From the NCBI GenBank assembly GCA_934167465.1, contig CAKPKR010000002.1, positions 1 to 64,000 on the forward strand: a stretch of DNA of 64,000 nt, in the 5' to 3' direction. The notes under the pieces are model-generated. The model worked only from the letters and a program-made list of their open reading frames with translations. It did no database searches and was not told where the DNA came from. Positions 53,021-62,170 of this stretch are shown one piece after another. Every line of letters starts with the position of its first letter. Positions within the stretch are counted from its first letter, which is position 1. Made by a program: the position numbers and the translations under genes. This DNA comes from an uncultured Bacilli bacterium. GTDB lineage: Bacteria; Bacillota_I; Bacilli_A; RF39; UBA660.

Positions 53021-53971
53021 ATGAAAAAGAAAAGAAAATTAAAAAAAAGTGTATATTATGGATTAATCGGTATAATTATTTTAATAATTCTAATTATAAG
53101 TGGAATAAAATATATTAAATTTATTAATAGTAATCCCTATAAATTAAAAAAACTAGGATATAATAATGAACAAACAGAAATAATCTTAAAACTAGATGAT
53201 AAATATATTAAAGAAATATTAAAAATGGACTATAATAAAGACTATACAAAATTCATAAATCAAAAATATTTCCTATTTAAAAATCTAAATACTTATATCA
53301 AATACTATAAAAAACATAAAGACGAAAAAATTAGTAAAATAGTTAGTTTAGTTAATGTTAAAGCTAATAATGAATGGTATGATAAAGATATAGTTGTGGC
53401 TACCGATACAAGTAAAGGTAATTTAATGCTCGTTAATAAGTTTAACCAATTAAAAGAAAATTATACGCCTAAAAACATTGTTCCAATAAGCAATTATTAT
53501 TCATATGACAACAATAGCATCACAGAAGAAGTATATACTGCTTATAAAAAAATGTGGTATGCTGCTAAAGATAAAGGTTTAACTTTAATAGTCACTTCCT
53601 CTTATCGTGACTATAAAACTCAAGAAACATTATGGAATGGATATGCTGGTAGCAAAGGTGAAAAATGGGCAGATAGTGTAAGTGCTAGAGCAGGATTTAG
53701 TGAACATCAAACTGGACTTACTCTTGATATTGTTACATATAACACAATTATGAATGATTTTGAAAAAACAGATGAATTTAAATGGCTACAAAAAAACGCC
53801 TATAAGTATGGCTTTATTTTAAGATATCCTAAAGGTAAAGAAGATATAACTGGATACGATTATGAATCTTGGCATTATAGATATGTTGGTACTGATGTAG
53901 CTAAAGCAATTTATGATAAAAATATTACTTATGATGAATATTACGAATATTATATAGTAGGTGACAAATGA
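53021..53971 (+). CDS. D-alanyl-D-alanine carboxypeptidase, VanY type, copy 1
   Basis: This M15B zinc peptidase trims peptidoglycan stem peptides outside the membrane. The 316-residue protein has a cytoplasmic basic start, a membrane anchor (YGLIGIIILIILIISGI), a linker region and the VanY domain: SSYRDYKTQETLW, SARAGFSEHQTGLTLDIVTYN (SxHxxGxAxD), KWLQKNAYKYGFILRYPKGK, ESWHYRYVG. AGGTGATGTT precedes ATG at 53021-53023. It overlaps copy 2 by 4 bp. Confidence 0.93.
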   Translation: MKKKRKLKKSVYYGLIGIIILIILIISGIKYIKFINSNPYKLKKLGYNNEQTEIILKLDDKYIKEILKMDYNKDYTKFINQKYFLFKNLNTYIKYYKKHKDEKISKIVSLVNVKANNEWYDKDIVVATDTSKGNLMLVNKFNQLKENYTPKNIVPISNYYSYDNNSITEEVYTAYKKMWYAAKDKGLTLIVTSSYRDYKTQETLWNGYAGSKGEKWADSVSARAGFSEHQTGLTLDIVTYNTIMNDFEKTDEFKWLQKNAYKYGFILRYPKGKEDITGYDYESWHYRYVGTDVAKAIYDKNITYDEYYEYYIVGDK

Positions 53972-55005
53972 AAAAGATAATTATAATAATTAGTTTAATC
54001 CTAATAACTATATTAGCTTATTTAGGATTTAAATATTTTACAAAAGAAGAAAATGAATTTAAAAAATTAGGATATAATGAAGAACAAATTGAAATAATCA
54101 ACACATTAAAAAATCCTGACATTGTCTTAAAATACGATTACAATGAATTTATAATCGAATTAATTAAAAATGAAAACTTTAAAGAAGAAAAATTAAATGA
54201 TTATTTAGATTTTAGTAAATATAACTTTTCTATTCAAGATACAATGTATGTTGTAAATAATGATTTTTATAATAAAAATATTGAATATAACGAAGAAATA
54301 GTCGCTTTAATGAAAGAAGAATATTATATCAATGACAACCTAGATAGATATATAGAATATAAAAAAAATCATAATCTAGACAATTATAATATTATTTTAA
54401 ATGTTAATTGTAATCTTGATTATGAATTTTATACTAATGCAACACCTACTGACTTAAGTAAAGGTACATTGATATTAGTCAATAAATTTAATTATTTAGA
54501 TAAAAATTATGTACCTGACAATATGGTTACTATTGAATCAAAATATGGTGTTAATCAGCCATTAAATAATGAAGTTTATGAAAAATATAAATTAATGTGG
54601 GAAGATGCTTCTAAAACTGGATTAACGTTATATATTAATTCACCTTATAGAAGTTATAATACTCAAAGTTATCTATATAATAATTATGGTAAAAAAGATG
54701 GCTACGCTCTAGCTGATACCTACTCTGCTAGACCTGGATATAGTGAACATCAAACTGGCCTTGCATTTGATGTTACAAGCAGAACAACTAATTTTGATAC
54801 TTTTGCTTCTTCAAAAGAATATGCATGGCTACAAGATAATGCCTACAAGTATGGATTTATTTTGAGGTATCCTAAAGGTAAAGAATATATTACCGGATAT
54901 CAATACGAATCTTGGCATTATAGGTATGTTGGTGTTGAAGTAGCAACCAAAATCAAAGAATTAAATATTACTTATGAAGAATATTATGCGTATTTCGTTA
55001 AATAA
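53968..55005 (+). CDS. D-alanyl-D-alanine carboxypeptidase, VanY type, copy 2
   Basis: The 345-residue paralogue has an N-terminal anchor (IIIIISLILITILAYLGF), a longer linker with its own FKKLGYNEEQIEII repeat as in copy 1, and the complete zinc site (SARPGYSEHQTGLAFDVTS, ESWHYRYVG). The start overlaps the stop of copy 1 (ATGA). It has no own promoter, so it is in the operon. Confidence 0.93.
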   Translation: MKKIIIIISLILITILAYLGFKYFTKEENEFKKLGYNEEQIEIINTLKNPDIVLKYDYNEFIIELIKNENFKEEKLNDYLDFSKYNFSIQDTMYVVNNDFYNKNIEYNEEIVALMKEEYYINDNLDRYIEYKKNHNLDNYNIILNVNCNLDYEFYTNATPTDLSKGTLILVNKFNYLDKNYVPDNMVTIESKYGVNQPLNNEVYEKYKLMWEDASKTGLTLYINSPYRSYNTQSYLYNNYGKKDGYALADTYSARPGYSEHQTGLAFDVTSRTTNFDTFASSKEYAWLQDNAYKYGFILRYPKGKEYITGYQYESWHYRYVGVEVATKIKELNITYEEYYAYFVK

Positions 55006-55041
55006 TATTCTTTTTTTTCATATAATATATTGGTGAATTAT

Positions 55042-55716
55042 ATGAGTTTAAAAATCTTTAAATTATGTTTTTATCTATTTTTAGCATTTTTAATTGTTCT
55101 ATTCTACACAAAAAATTTAAATATATTTGGAAACAAATTCTATAAAAATATTAAAAATATTGATAATCCTGATGACATAAATGTTCTAGTAAATAAAAAT
55201 AATAAATTAAGTCAAAATTATATACCTAGTGATCTAATAATGTTAAATAGAAAATACGCTAATGAATATAAATATATGCGAGAAATTGCGGCTATTAACT
55301 TTGAAAAATTAAGTGAAGATGCTTATAAATTAGGATATAAAATTGTAGCTGTATCAACCTATAGAAGTTATAGTTATCAAGAAGAATTATTTAATACATA
55401 TGTTAAAAATAAAGGTAAAGAATATGCTTTAAAATGTAGTGCGAAGGCTGGACATTCCGAACATCAAACAGGGTTAGCTGTTGATGTAATGGGATCAAAT
55501 AATGATTATGATAATTTTGAAAATTCTATTGAATTTGAATGGATGAAAAATAATGCTTACAAATATGGATTTATTTTAAGATACCCTAAAGATAAAACAA
55601 AAATAACAGGATTTAAATATGAACCTTGGCATTACAGATATGTTGGTGATATAGCTTCATATTTATATGAAAATAATTTAACTTTAGAAGAATATAAAAA
55701 AAATATATCAAAATAG
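55042..55716 (+). CDS. D-alanyl-D-alanine carboxypeptidase, VanY type, copy 3
   Basis: This is the shortest paralogue (224 residues). Anchor LCFYLFLAFLIVLFY, almost no linker, then the full zinc site (SAKAGHSEHQTGLAVDVMG, EPWHYRYVG). ATG at 55042-55044 follows TTGGTGAATT. It is 36 bp after copy 2. Confidence 0.92.
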   Translation: MSLKIFKLCFYLFLAFLIVLFYTKNLNIFGNKFYKNIKNIDNPDDINVLVNKNNKLSQNYIPSDLIMLNRKYANEYKYMREIAAINFEKLSEDAYKLGYKIVAVSTYRSYSYQEELFNTYVKNKGKEYALKCSAKAGHSEHQTGLAVDVMGSNNDYDNFENSIEFEWMKNNAYKYGFILRYPKDKTKITGFKYEPWHYRYVGDIASYLYENNLTLEEYKKNISK

Positions 55717-55727
55717 ATATAGTTTTT

Positions 55728-56198
55728 TTAATATTCATAAGAAATAATTCTATAGTTACCACCAAAAGTATAATTATTTGCTTCACCAAGCTTATAGGTT
55801 ATAATTACATCTTCAGTAGAATCAATAGGTTCAAATTTATTGGTTTCAGTTTCAGTTGCGTTTGATATTGTATATGCTGCATTATTTTGATTTATAGTAT
55901 CAATTGTAAATGATTTACATCCATTTGGTTTAATTGTAATTGTAGAAGAATATCTTCCATAATTCCAAGTTCTATTTGTGTAAGCATTAACATAAACATT
56001 TGAAATATATGGTTCTACATTACTTTGTTTTTCATATAATTTATTTAAAGCATCATTTACACTCATACTTGTTCCGTTACTTGCATTATATACTACATCT
56101 GTAGCTTTATATGTTGTTGTTGCATAGACTCCTATACTTGTAAACATTATAGCTGTTAATATAAAAATAAATATCCTTCTTTTCTTCATTTTTTTCAT
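55728..56198 (-). CDS. Secreted surface protein, poly-G promoter family, member e
   Basis: The 156-residue protein has leader MKKMKKRRIFIFILTAIMFT, module YKATDVVYNASNGTSMSVND (ALNKLYEKQ), then a Tyr/Asn/Thr-rich beta domain (NVYVNAYTNRTWNYGRYSST, ENKFEPIDSTEDVIITYKLG). One Cys (NGCKSF). AGTAGGAATTATA precedes ATG. It converges with the vanY operon with only 11 bp between stops. Confidence 0.75.
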   Translation of the reverse strand: MKKMKKRRIFIFILTAIMFTSIGVYATTTYKATDVVYNASNGTSMSVNDALNKLYEKQSNVEPYISNVYVNAYTNRTWNYGRYSSTITIKPNGCKSFTIDTINQNNAAYTISNATETETNKFEPIDSTEDVIITYKLGEANNYTFGGNYRIISYEY

Positions 56199-56221
56199 TA
56201 TAATTCCTACTTTACAATACT

Positions 56222-56252
56222 ATCATACCCCCCCCCCAGACGTGTTTGTCAA
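56222..56252 (-). promoter_or_regulatory. Poly-G promoter, member e
   Basis: TTGACA, 19 bp ending in ten G (56228-56237), TATGAT. Confidence 0.7.
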
Positions 56253-56274
56253 GAAGAAATTTTGTTCGTGTTTT

Positions 56275-56772
56275 TTATTCGAATTGTATATTATGAAACC
56301 AAGCACGATCACTATTTGTTGGCCATTCTAATTTCAAATATATTGTCCCTGTTGGAAAAGAAAATTCATTTTTTACATATTCATATTTTGTTCCTTTTGA
56401 AATTTTTTCTTTGGTCCAATTAGTTAAATCGTTAGAAAAATAAATATAAGGTTGAGCATTATCTCCCCCACCTGGTCTAGATTCAAAAACTATTTTTGAA
56501 TATTGCGTTTCACTTATATCAAAAATTATGTGACAATCATGACCTCCACCTGAATTAAAATTAACTTCATATATTTTTAAATTATTAGAATTATTATTAC
56601 TTTTATTATATAAATCATTTAAAGCGTCATTTACATTCATATTTGTTCCATCACTTGCATTATATACTACATCTGTAGCTTTGTATGTGGTTGCCGCATA
56701 CACTCCTATACTACAACTTATTATACATAGTATTACTATTAAAAATATTCTACTTTTCATTATTTTTTTCAT
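56275..56772 (-). CDS. Secreted surface protein, poly-G promoter family, member f
   Basis: The 165-residue protein has leader MKKIMKSRIFLIVILCIISC, module YKATDVVYNASDGTNMNVND, an Asn-rich linker, then a jelly-roll-like domain (KIYEVNFNSGGGHDCHIIFD, RPGGGDNAQPYIYFSNDLTN, YLKLEWPTNSDRAWFHNIQF) reminiscent of galactose-binding folds. AGGAATTATA precedes ATG. Confidence 0.75.
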   Translation of the reverse strand: MKKIMKSRIFLIVILCIISCSIGVYAATTYKATDVVYNASDGTNMNVNDALNDLYNKSNNNSNNLKIYEVNFNSGGGHDCHIIFDISETQYSKIVFESRPGGGDNAQPYIYFSNDLTNWTKEKISKGTKYEYVKNEFSFPTGTIYLKLEWPTNSDRAWFHNIQFE

Positions 56773-56795
56773 TATAATTCCTACTTTCTAGATAT

Positions 56796-56826
56796 ATCAT
56801 ACCCCCCCCCCAGACGTGTTTGTCAA
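56796..56826 (-). promoter_or_regulatory. Poly-G promoter, member f
   Basis: TTGACA, 19 bp ending in ten G (56802-56811), TATGAT. Confidence 0.7.
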
Positions 56827-57128
56827 GAAAAATGTTACAATAATTTCAGGAAAAATAATATATACAGAAAATAAACTTTCGCAAATTAATTTGTAAAAGT
56901 TTATTAAATAGTATAAAATAATGTGCGAAAACATTGTACATTTTATTTTGACAAAAGTTATATAGATTAATTTAAAAATTTATAGTTTTTTTTATTTCTC
57001 GTCATAATATAACCACCTTCTTATTCCGGAAGATATACATTAACACAAACCAGTTATATCATTTAATATTCAAATTTTTATTATTATTTTCATCCATTTT
57101 TCAATGTATAAATCTTGTTAACAATTAA
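56827..57128. other. Intergenic stretch without a supported gene
   Basis: An AT-rich segment. An imperfect palindrome lies at about 56872-56902. AAAGTTATATAGATTAATTT near 56965 also occurs inverted upstream of the prepilin-lectin gene (about 15910-15930). A 12-codon frame at 56967-57005 on the minus strand has a good ribosome site (AAGAAGGTGG), but is too short to call. Confidence 0.5.
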
Positions 57129-57130
57129 GA

Positions 57131-57157
57131 AAAAAATTGATATCTCTATCAATTTTT
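57131..57157 (-). terminator. Terminator of the thioredoxin-like gene
   Basis: AAAAATTGAT / ATCAATTTTT stem with T run on the minus strand. Confidence 0.75.
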
Positions 57158-57746
57158 ATTTAATTCCTGCATCAGCTAAGAAAGATTTAAATTCTTCAAG
57201 TCCAGTATATCCTACCCAACCACTAACATATTTTCCATCTTTAAATACTAATACCATTGGTGTATATCCAAAATTTTCTTCAACATATGAATCATATGAT
57301 ACTAACTTTTCTTTGTCATCAGAAGTAACCTCATTTAAATCAATATAAATTGTTTTATATCCTAAGTCATCTTGTGCTTGTTTTAAAATTGGAACAAATT
57401 TAACACAATATCCACAATTTGCTCTACCAATATAAACTACTTGAGTTCCACCTTTACTTATTTTTTCAGCAGCTTCAGTAGTTGTTAATGTTTCAAACTT
57501 GCTTACATCATAATCAGTATTTGTACTTTCTTCAGTACTATTTTCATTACTTGTTGAATCTGCATTTTTAACAATATTAATTATTAAATTTAACCCTAAC
57601 ATAATTGCTATTACAATTAATACATAGAATATTTTATTTAATGATTCTATATAATTAATTTGATTTTTAATAGTTACTTCATCATTTTTAATTACTTCTT
57701 TTTTTATTGTTTCTTTTTTTGTTGCTTTTTTAGTTTTGCTTTCCAT
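57156..57746 (-). CDS. Membrane-anchored thioredoxin-like protein
   Basis: The 196-residue protein has a basic cytoplasmic start (KTKKATKKETIKKEVIK), one membrane helix (about 40-62, FYVLIVIAIMLGLNLIINIV), a Ser/Thr/Asn-rich linker and a thioredoxin fold: QVVYIGRANCGYCVKFVPIL (CGYC active site), YIDLNEV, YTPMVLVFKDGKYVSGWVG with the cis-Pro. It likely acts as an extracytoplasmic disulfide reductase or isomerase, fitting the Cys-pair prepilins. TAGGAGGTAATAGT precedes ATG. Confidence 0.85.
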   Translation of the reverse strand: MESKTKKATKKETIKKEVIKNDEVTIKNQINYIESLNKIFYVLIVIAIMLGLNLIINIVKNADSTSNENSTEESTNTDYDVSKFETLTTTEAAEKISKGGTQVVYIGRANCGYCVKFVPILKQAQDDLGYKTIYIDLNEVTSDDKEKLVSYDSYVEENFGYTPMVLVFKDGKYVSGWVGYTGLEEFKSFLADAGIK

Positions 57747-57809
57747 ACTATTACCTCCTATATAATTCTAGCAAAATTATTATTTATTTACAATTAATTT
57801 CACATATTT

Positions 57810-60755
57810 TTAACTAAAATTTTCTAATTTAACACTTACTAATTTAGATACTCCAGATTCTTGCATTGTAATACCATATAAATTATCAACATATTCCATA
57901 GTTCTTTTTTTATGTGTTATTAAAATGAATTGAGTTTTTTCTTTTAATTTAGTTATGTATTCACCAAAGCCATCAACATTTACTTCATCTAAAGCAGCCT
58001 CTACCTCATCTAAAATACAGAATGGTACGGGTCTTGCTTTTAGAATTGCGAATAATAAACTAATTGCTGTAAATGTTTTTTCGCCACCTGATAATAATGA
58101 AATACTTTTAAGACTCTTTCCTGGTGGACTAGCTATTATTTCAATTCCTGTTTCTAACATATTATCTGGATCTGTTAATTTAAGTTCAGCTGTACCACCT
58201 TTAAATAGTTCTTTAAATGTTTCTTTGAATTTTTCATTTATTAACTTAAAAGATTCAGCAAATTCACTTTCCATTACAGTATCCATTTCATTTATTATTT
58301 CTAATAATGTATTTTCAGCATTCATTAAATCTTCTTTCTGTTTTATCAAAAATTCATAACGAGTACTTACCCTATCATATTCTTCAATTGCTCCTAAATT
58401 AACAACTCCCAAATCTTTTATTTTTTTCTTTAAGTTATTAACTTCATTACGAGCAATATTTTCATCTAATTCTAGAGTATATAATGTTTTAGCTTTTTCA
58501 TATGTCATATTATATGTTTCATTTAATTTATTTAATAAATTATCTAATTTAACATCCATTCTATTTACAGATATTTCTAATTCTTTTAATTCTTTATTTT
58601 TTAAATTAAATTCACTGTTTTCTTTTTTAACGCTAAATTCAAATTCTTCTAAATCGTGTTTAATATTATCCAATTTATTTTGATTTTTAGATATTTCATT
58701 TTCTAATTTATTTTTTTCTTCTAATGCATCATAATATTCTTTTAATACTTTTTCTTCTTCATTTGAAATATTGTTATCTAGTCTATTATTTGTATCAGTT
58801 GTTTCTTTATCAATACTATCTAATTTTTCTTCTTTTAATTTTAATTCTTGTCTTTTATTTTTAATTAATTCTTCTAAATTAATTTTATTTTTGTTAACAA
58901 CATATAATTTATCTTCTAAAGCACTATATGCATAATCATTATCATTTATTTTATTTTCTAGTTCTTTTATTTCGGTTTCAATTTTATTTAATTCTAATAA
59001 ATAGTTTTCTAAATCATATTTTTCTGTTATAACATTTTTTTGTTTTACTTGAGTCCCACCTGTTAATGATCCTCCAATATGAACTAAGTTTCCATCTAAT
59101 GTTACAATTTTATATTTATGGTCAATTATTTTGCTTATTTTATTAGCTGAATCTATATTATCAGTTATAATAACATTTCCTAATTGATTTTTTATTATAT
59201 TACTATATTTAGAATCATATTTAACTAATTCAGAAGCTATTCCTATATAACCATTTTCTTTATTTATTTTATCTATTACTTGTTTATCAATAAATTTTTC
59301 TTTAATTATATTTAGTGGGAAAAATGTAACTCTTCCAATTTTATTTTCACTCAAATATTTAATTGCTTCTTTAGCTACAACTTCATTATCAACTACTAAA
59401 TTAGATATACTAAATCCTAATGATGTTGTTATTGCTATAGCATATTTTTCTTCAACTTCGAATAAATTTCCTATTATATCGTGAATACCTCTTAATTTAG
59501 GATTATTCAAAATATTTTTTACTCCATATGGTAATGTATCATTATTTTCAATTGAATTTTTCAAATAACTTATTTTATTTTCTAAATCATTTTTATTCAA
59601 TAATTTGTTTCTTAAGTTTGATTCTATTTTATTTTTGTTTTCTTTTGATTTTAATATGTATTCTTCATATTTTTTGTATTCTTCTAAACAATCATTTAGT
59701 TCTTCTTGTTTTAATTCAATTGTATTTTTTAAATTATTAATTTCTGATTCTATCTTTATTTTTTCTTCTTTTAATAGAATTAAATTATTGTGTAATTTAG
59801 TATCTGTGGCGTCATATTTTTGTCTTTCTAATAAGATATTTTTACGACTGTTTATTTTTTCTACTTCTCTTGTTTGATTTATATATTTTTGATTTAGTTC
59901 ACTAATTAAATTGGTTAAATTACTAATATTTAATTTATATTCTTCTATTTTTGATTCATTTGTACTATTTTGAGTAGATATTTCAATTATCTCATTGTTT
60001 ATTTTTTCAATTCTTTCTTTATTGTTTTGATATTCAAAGTTAATTGTTGTTATTTCTTTTGTTATAAGCGCTACTTCAATACTTTCTAATTCTTTATTTA
60101 ATTCATTATATTTTATAGCATTTTCTTTTTGTTCTTTTAAAGGATTCACTTGAACTTCTAATTCGCTAATTATATCGTTTACCCTAGACATATTATCATG
60201 AGTTTTTTCTAATTTTCTTAAAGCATCATCTTTTCTTCGTTTATATTTAACTACTCCTGCTGCTTCTTCAAATATAACTCTTCTATCACTTGGTTTACTA
60301 CTTATTATTTCTTCTACTTTACCTTGAGAAATTATATTAAAGGATTCTTTAGCAATTCCAGTATCTAATAATAAATCATTTATATCTTTAAGGCGACATT
60401 TTTCATTATTAATTGAATATTCATTTGTTCCATCTTTATATACTCTTCTTTTAATAGCTACTTCATCATAATCAATATTTAAATATTTATCGCTATTATC
60501 AAATATTAAAGTAACACTAGCAACATTTAAAGGATTTCTTGTTTTAGATCCAGAAAATATTACATCAGTCATATTTCCTTCACCACGAAGTGATTTAACT
60601 GATTGTTCTCCTAATACCCATCTAACGGCATCTACAACATTACTTTTACCGCTTCCATTAGGTCCTACTATTCCTGTTATACCTTGTGTTAAATCGATTG
60701 TTATTTTATCAGCAAATGATTTAAATCCACTTGCTATTATTGTTTTTAAATACAT
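57810..60755 (-). CDS. smc: Chromosome segregation protein SMC (short arms)
   Basis: SMC is the condensin ATPase. In 981 residues it has Walker A GIVGPNGSGKSNVVDAVRW, RRVIFEEAAGVVKYK, a hinge at about 400-530 (YGVKNILNNPKLRGIHDIIG, VTLDGNLVHIGGSLTGG), coiled coils, signature LLSGGEKTFTAISLLFAI, Walker B VPFCILDEVEAALD and the D loop. It is about 200 residues shorter than usual (about 1180), from shorter coiled-coil arms. ATG at 60753-60755 follows TGTGGTGAGAAT. Confidence 0.95.
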   Translation of the reverse strand: MYLKTIIASGFKSFADKITIDLTQGITGIVGPNGSGKSNVVDAVRWVLGEQSVKSLRGEGNMTDVIFSGSKTRNPLNVASVTLIFDNSDKYLNIDYDEVAIKRRVYKDGTNEYSINNEKCRLKDINDLLLDTGIAKESFNIISQGKVEEIISSKPSDRRVIFEEAAGVVKYKRRKDDALRKLEKTHDNMSRVNDIISELEVQVNPLKEQKENAIKYNELNKELESIEVALITKEITTINFEYQNNKERIEKINNEIIEISTQNSTNESKIEEYKLNISNLTNLISELNQKYINQTREVEKINSRKNILLERQKYDATDTKLHNNLILLKEEKIKIESEINNLKNTIELKQEELNDCLEEYKKYEEYILKSKENKNKIESNLRNKLLNKNDLENKISYLKNSIENNDTLPYGVKNILNNPKLRGIHDIIGNLFEVEEKYAIAITTSLGFSISNLVVDNEVVAKEAIKYLSENKIGRVTFFPLNIIKEKFIDKQVIDKINKENGYIGIASELVKYDSKYSNIIKNQLGNVIITDNIDSANKISKIIDHKYKIVTLDGNLVHIGGSLTGGTQVKQKNVITEKYDLENYLLELNKIETEIKELENKINDNDYAYSALEDKLYVVNKNKINLEELIKNKRQELKLKEEKLDSIDKETTDTNNRLDNNISNEEEKVLKEYYDALEEKNKLENEISKNQNKLDNIKHDLEEFEFSVKKENSEFNLKNKELKELEISVNRMDVKLDNLLNKLNETYNMTYEKAKTLYTLELDENIARNEVNNLKKKIKDLGVVNLGAIEEYDRVSTRYEFLIKQKEDLMNAENTLLEIINEMDTVMESEFAESFKLINEKFKETFKELFKGGTAELKLTDPDNMLETGIEIIASPPGKSLKSISLLSGGEKTFTAISLLFAILKARPVPFCILDEVEAALDEVNVDGFGEYITKLKEKTQFILITHKKRTMEYVDNLYGITMQESGVSKLVSVKLENFS

Positions 60756-60828
60756 ATTCTCACCACACTGTAAATATTTTGTCAATTAATATTATACTTA
60801 TAAAATAAAGAAAAAGCAATATAAAAAA

Positions 60829-60852
60829 AATACAAAGTTTTATCTTTATATT
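60829..60852 (-). terminator. Terminator of prepilin at 60853
   Basis: ATATAAAG / CTTTGTAT stem (one G-U) followed by eight T on the minus strand. Confidence 0.65.
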
Positions 60853-61308
60853 TTATTTATTTAAATAGTCTAATGCTTCTTGAACATTACTAACTTTAAA
60901 GTTTTCATCATTTGGTTCATAAGTTACTTCACTAGCATAAATTGTAAGTAATTTACTGCAATCTTTTGAAATTTGCAAATTATTCATTGGACCATATGCA
61001 CAATATTCACCATTTGTAATAAGTACAGCTATTACTTTGCCATCTTTTTTTGCAAAAGAACCACTAGTAAAATCAGATTTTAATGATAAATCAGATACAG
61101 CAATTCCTTCTTCTGGAACTTCAGATAGTTCTAATTCTGCTAGTTTATAGTCTAATGCATTATAGGCATTCAACACACTATCTTTAAATGCCCCTTCTTT
61201 AGCCTTTTCAATAACATTCAATATTATTGGTGTCGCTATAAGAGCGATGATTGCTAAAATTACGATAACCGCTAATAATTCTATTAATGTAAATCCTTGT
61301 TTTTTCAT
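60853..61308 (-). CDS. Type IV prepilin-like protein with surface-family module at its end
   Basis: The 151-residue protein begins MKKQGFTLIELLAVIVILA and has a pilin helix. The middle region has two Cys (GEYCAYG, SKDCSKLL). The C-terminus reads IYASEVTYEPNDENFKVSNV then QEALDYLNK, which matches the module of the secreted family (TDVVYNASDGTSMNVNEALN). GGAGAGAGATA precedes ATG. Its upstream region carries a duplicated 33-bp promoter segment. Confidence 0.85.
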   Translation of the reverse strand: MKKQGFTLIELLAVIVILAIIALIATPIILNVIEKAKEGAFKDSVLNAYNALDYKLAELELSEVPEEGIAVSDLSLKSDFTSGSFAKKDGKVIAVLITNGEYCAYGPMNNLQISKDCSKLLTIYASEVTYEPNDENFKVSNVQEALDYLNK

Positions 61309-61324
61309 TATCTCTCTCCTAATC

Positions 61325-61390
61325 TAAATAAATTATAACATAATTATTTTAATAATGTAAATAAATTATAACATAATTATTTTAATAATG
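61325..61390 (-). repeat. 33-bp tandem duplication carrying a promoter-like element
   Basis: Two perfect copies in tandem. On the minus strand each supplies TATAAT, and TTTACA lies 18 bp before it, so the prepilin gene may have two stacked promoters. Confidence 0.75.
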
Positions 61391-61403
61391 TAAATATTAA
61401 AAT

Positions 61404-61424
61404 AAAAAGAGCTTTAAGCTCTTG
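61404..61424 (-). terminator. Terminator of efp
   Basis: CAAGAGC / GCTCTT stem overlapping the last codons, then T residues on the minus strand. Confidence 0.75.
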
Positions 61425-61971
61425 ACGAATATTTTCCATCTGCAGTTGTTACTAAGATTTTTTCACCTTGTTCAATAAATAAAGGAACTCTTACTAACAA
61501 ACCAGTTTCGACATAAGCATCTTTTAATGCATTATTCGTAGTATTACCTTTAACTGCTGGTTCAGTTTGAACTACAGTAAATTCTACCTTGTCAGGTAAA
61601 ACTATACCTAGTAACTCACCTTCAAACATAATAACATCTACCATCATGTTTTCAATTAAATAATTTTTATTATCTCCAACTTGATCAGCACTTAATTCTA
61701 ATTGTTCATATGTTTGCATATCCATAAAGTTATATGTATCACCAGTATTATATAAATATTGTACACTTGTTCTACTTATATTTGCTTTTTCAAATTTAAC
61801 ATTTGTATTAAAAGTTTTTTCAACTGTACCACCAGTTCTCATATTCTTTAATTTAGTTTTCATAAATGCTGAACCTTTACCAGGTTTAACATGTAAAAAT
61901 TCAACTACTTGATAGATATTTCCTTCAATCATTAAAGTCATACCATTTTTGATATCATTTACTTCTATCAT
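61414..61971 (-). CDS. efp: Elongation factor P
   Basis: EF-P relieves ribosome stalling at proline runs. The 185-residue protein has three OB-like domains: DIKNGMTLMIEGNIYQVVEFLHVKPGKGSAF (the loop Lys in PGKG is the modification site), LGIVLPDKVEFTVVQTEPAVKGNT and LLVRVPLFIEQGEKILVTTADGKYSSRA. GGAGGAAAAAC precedes ATG. Confidence 0.97.
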   Translation of the reverse strand: MIEVNDIKNGMTLMIEGNIYQVVEFLHVKPGKGSAFMKTKLKNMRTGGTVEKTFNTNVKFEKANISRTSVQYLYNTGDTYNFMDMQTYEQLELSADQVGDNKNYLIENMMVDVIMFEGELLGIVLPDKVEFTVVQTEPAVKGNTTNNALKDAYVETGLLVRVPLFIEQGEKILVTTADGKYSSRA

Positions 61972-61993
61972 GTTTTTCCTCCTAATTCAAAAA

Positions 61994-62158
61994 TTAGATT
62001 TTCTTACTAATCTTTGTTTTAATTTTTGTTTTAACCTCATGGTTAATTTTAACATTATTTTTTGGTGTGGTTTCAATATTACTTTTAGCTTGATTTTCAA
62101 TTATTACTTTATAATTATAATCATCTTGAAACATCCCATGTATGATATTATTTTTCAT
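61994..62158 (-). CDS. Small Lys-rich hypothetical protein (54 aa)
   Basis: The frame reads MKNNIIHGMFQDDYNYKVII, then a hydrophilic tail rich in Lys, Thr and Asn (KTKIKTKISKKI). AAGGTGTAAC precedes ATG. It lies 12 bp after rpmG and just before efp in the same direction, so it is probably co-transcribed. No family is recognised; the basic tail hints at RNA or ribosome contact (inference). Confidence 0.5.
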   Translation of the reverse strand: MKNNIIHGMFQDDYNYKVIIENQAKSNIETTPKNNVKINHEVKTKIKTKISKKI

Positions 62159-62170
62159 GTTACACCTTCA

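Noticed and set aside
56967..57005. 12-codon frame MTRNKKNYKFLN with a good ribosome site
   Set aside because: Too short, with no partner elements like the toxin-like loci (no clear promoter, hairpin or antisense promoter).
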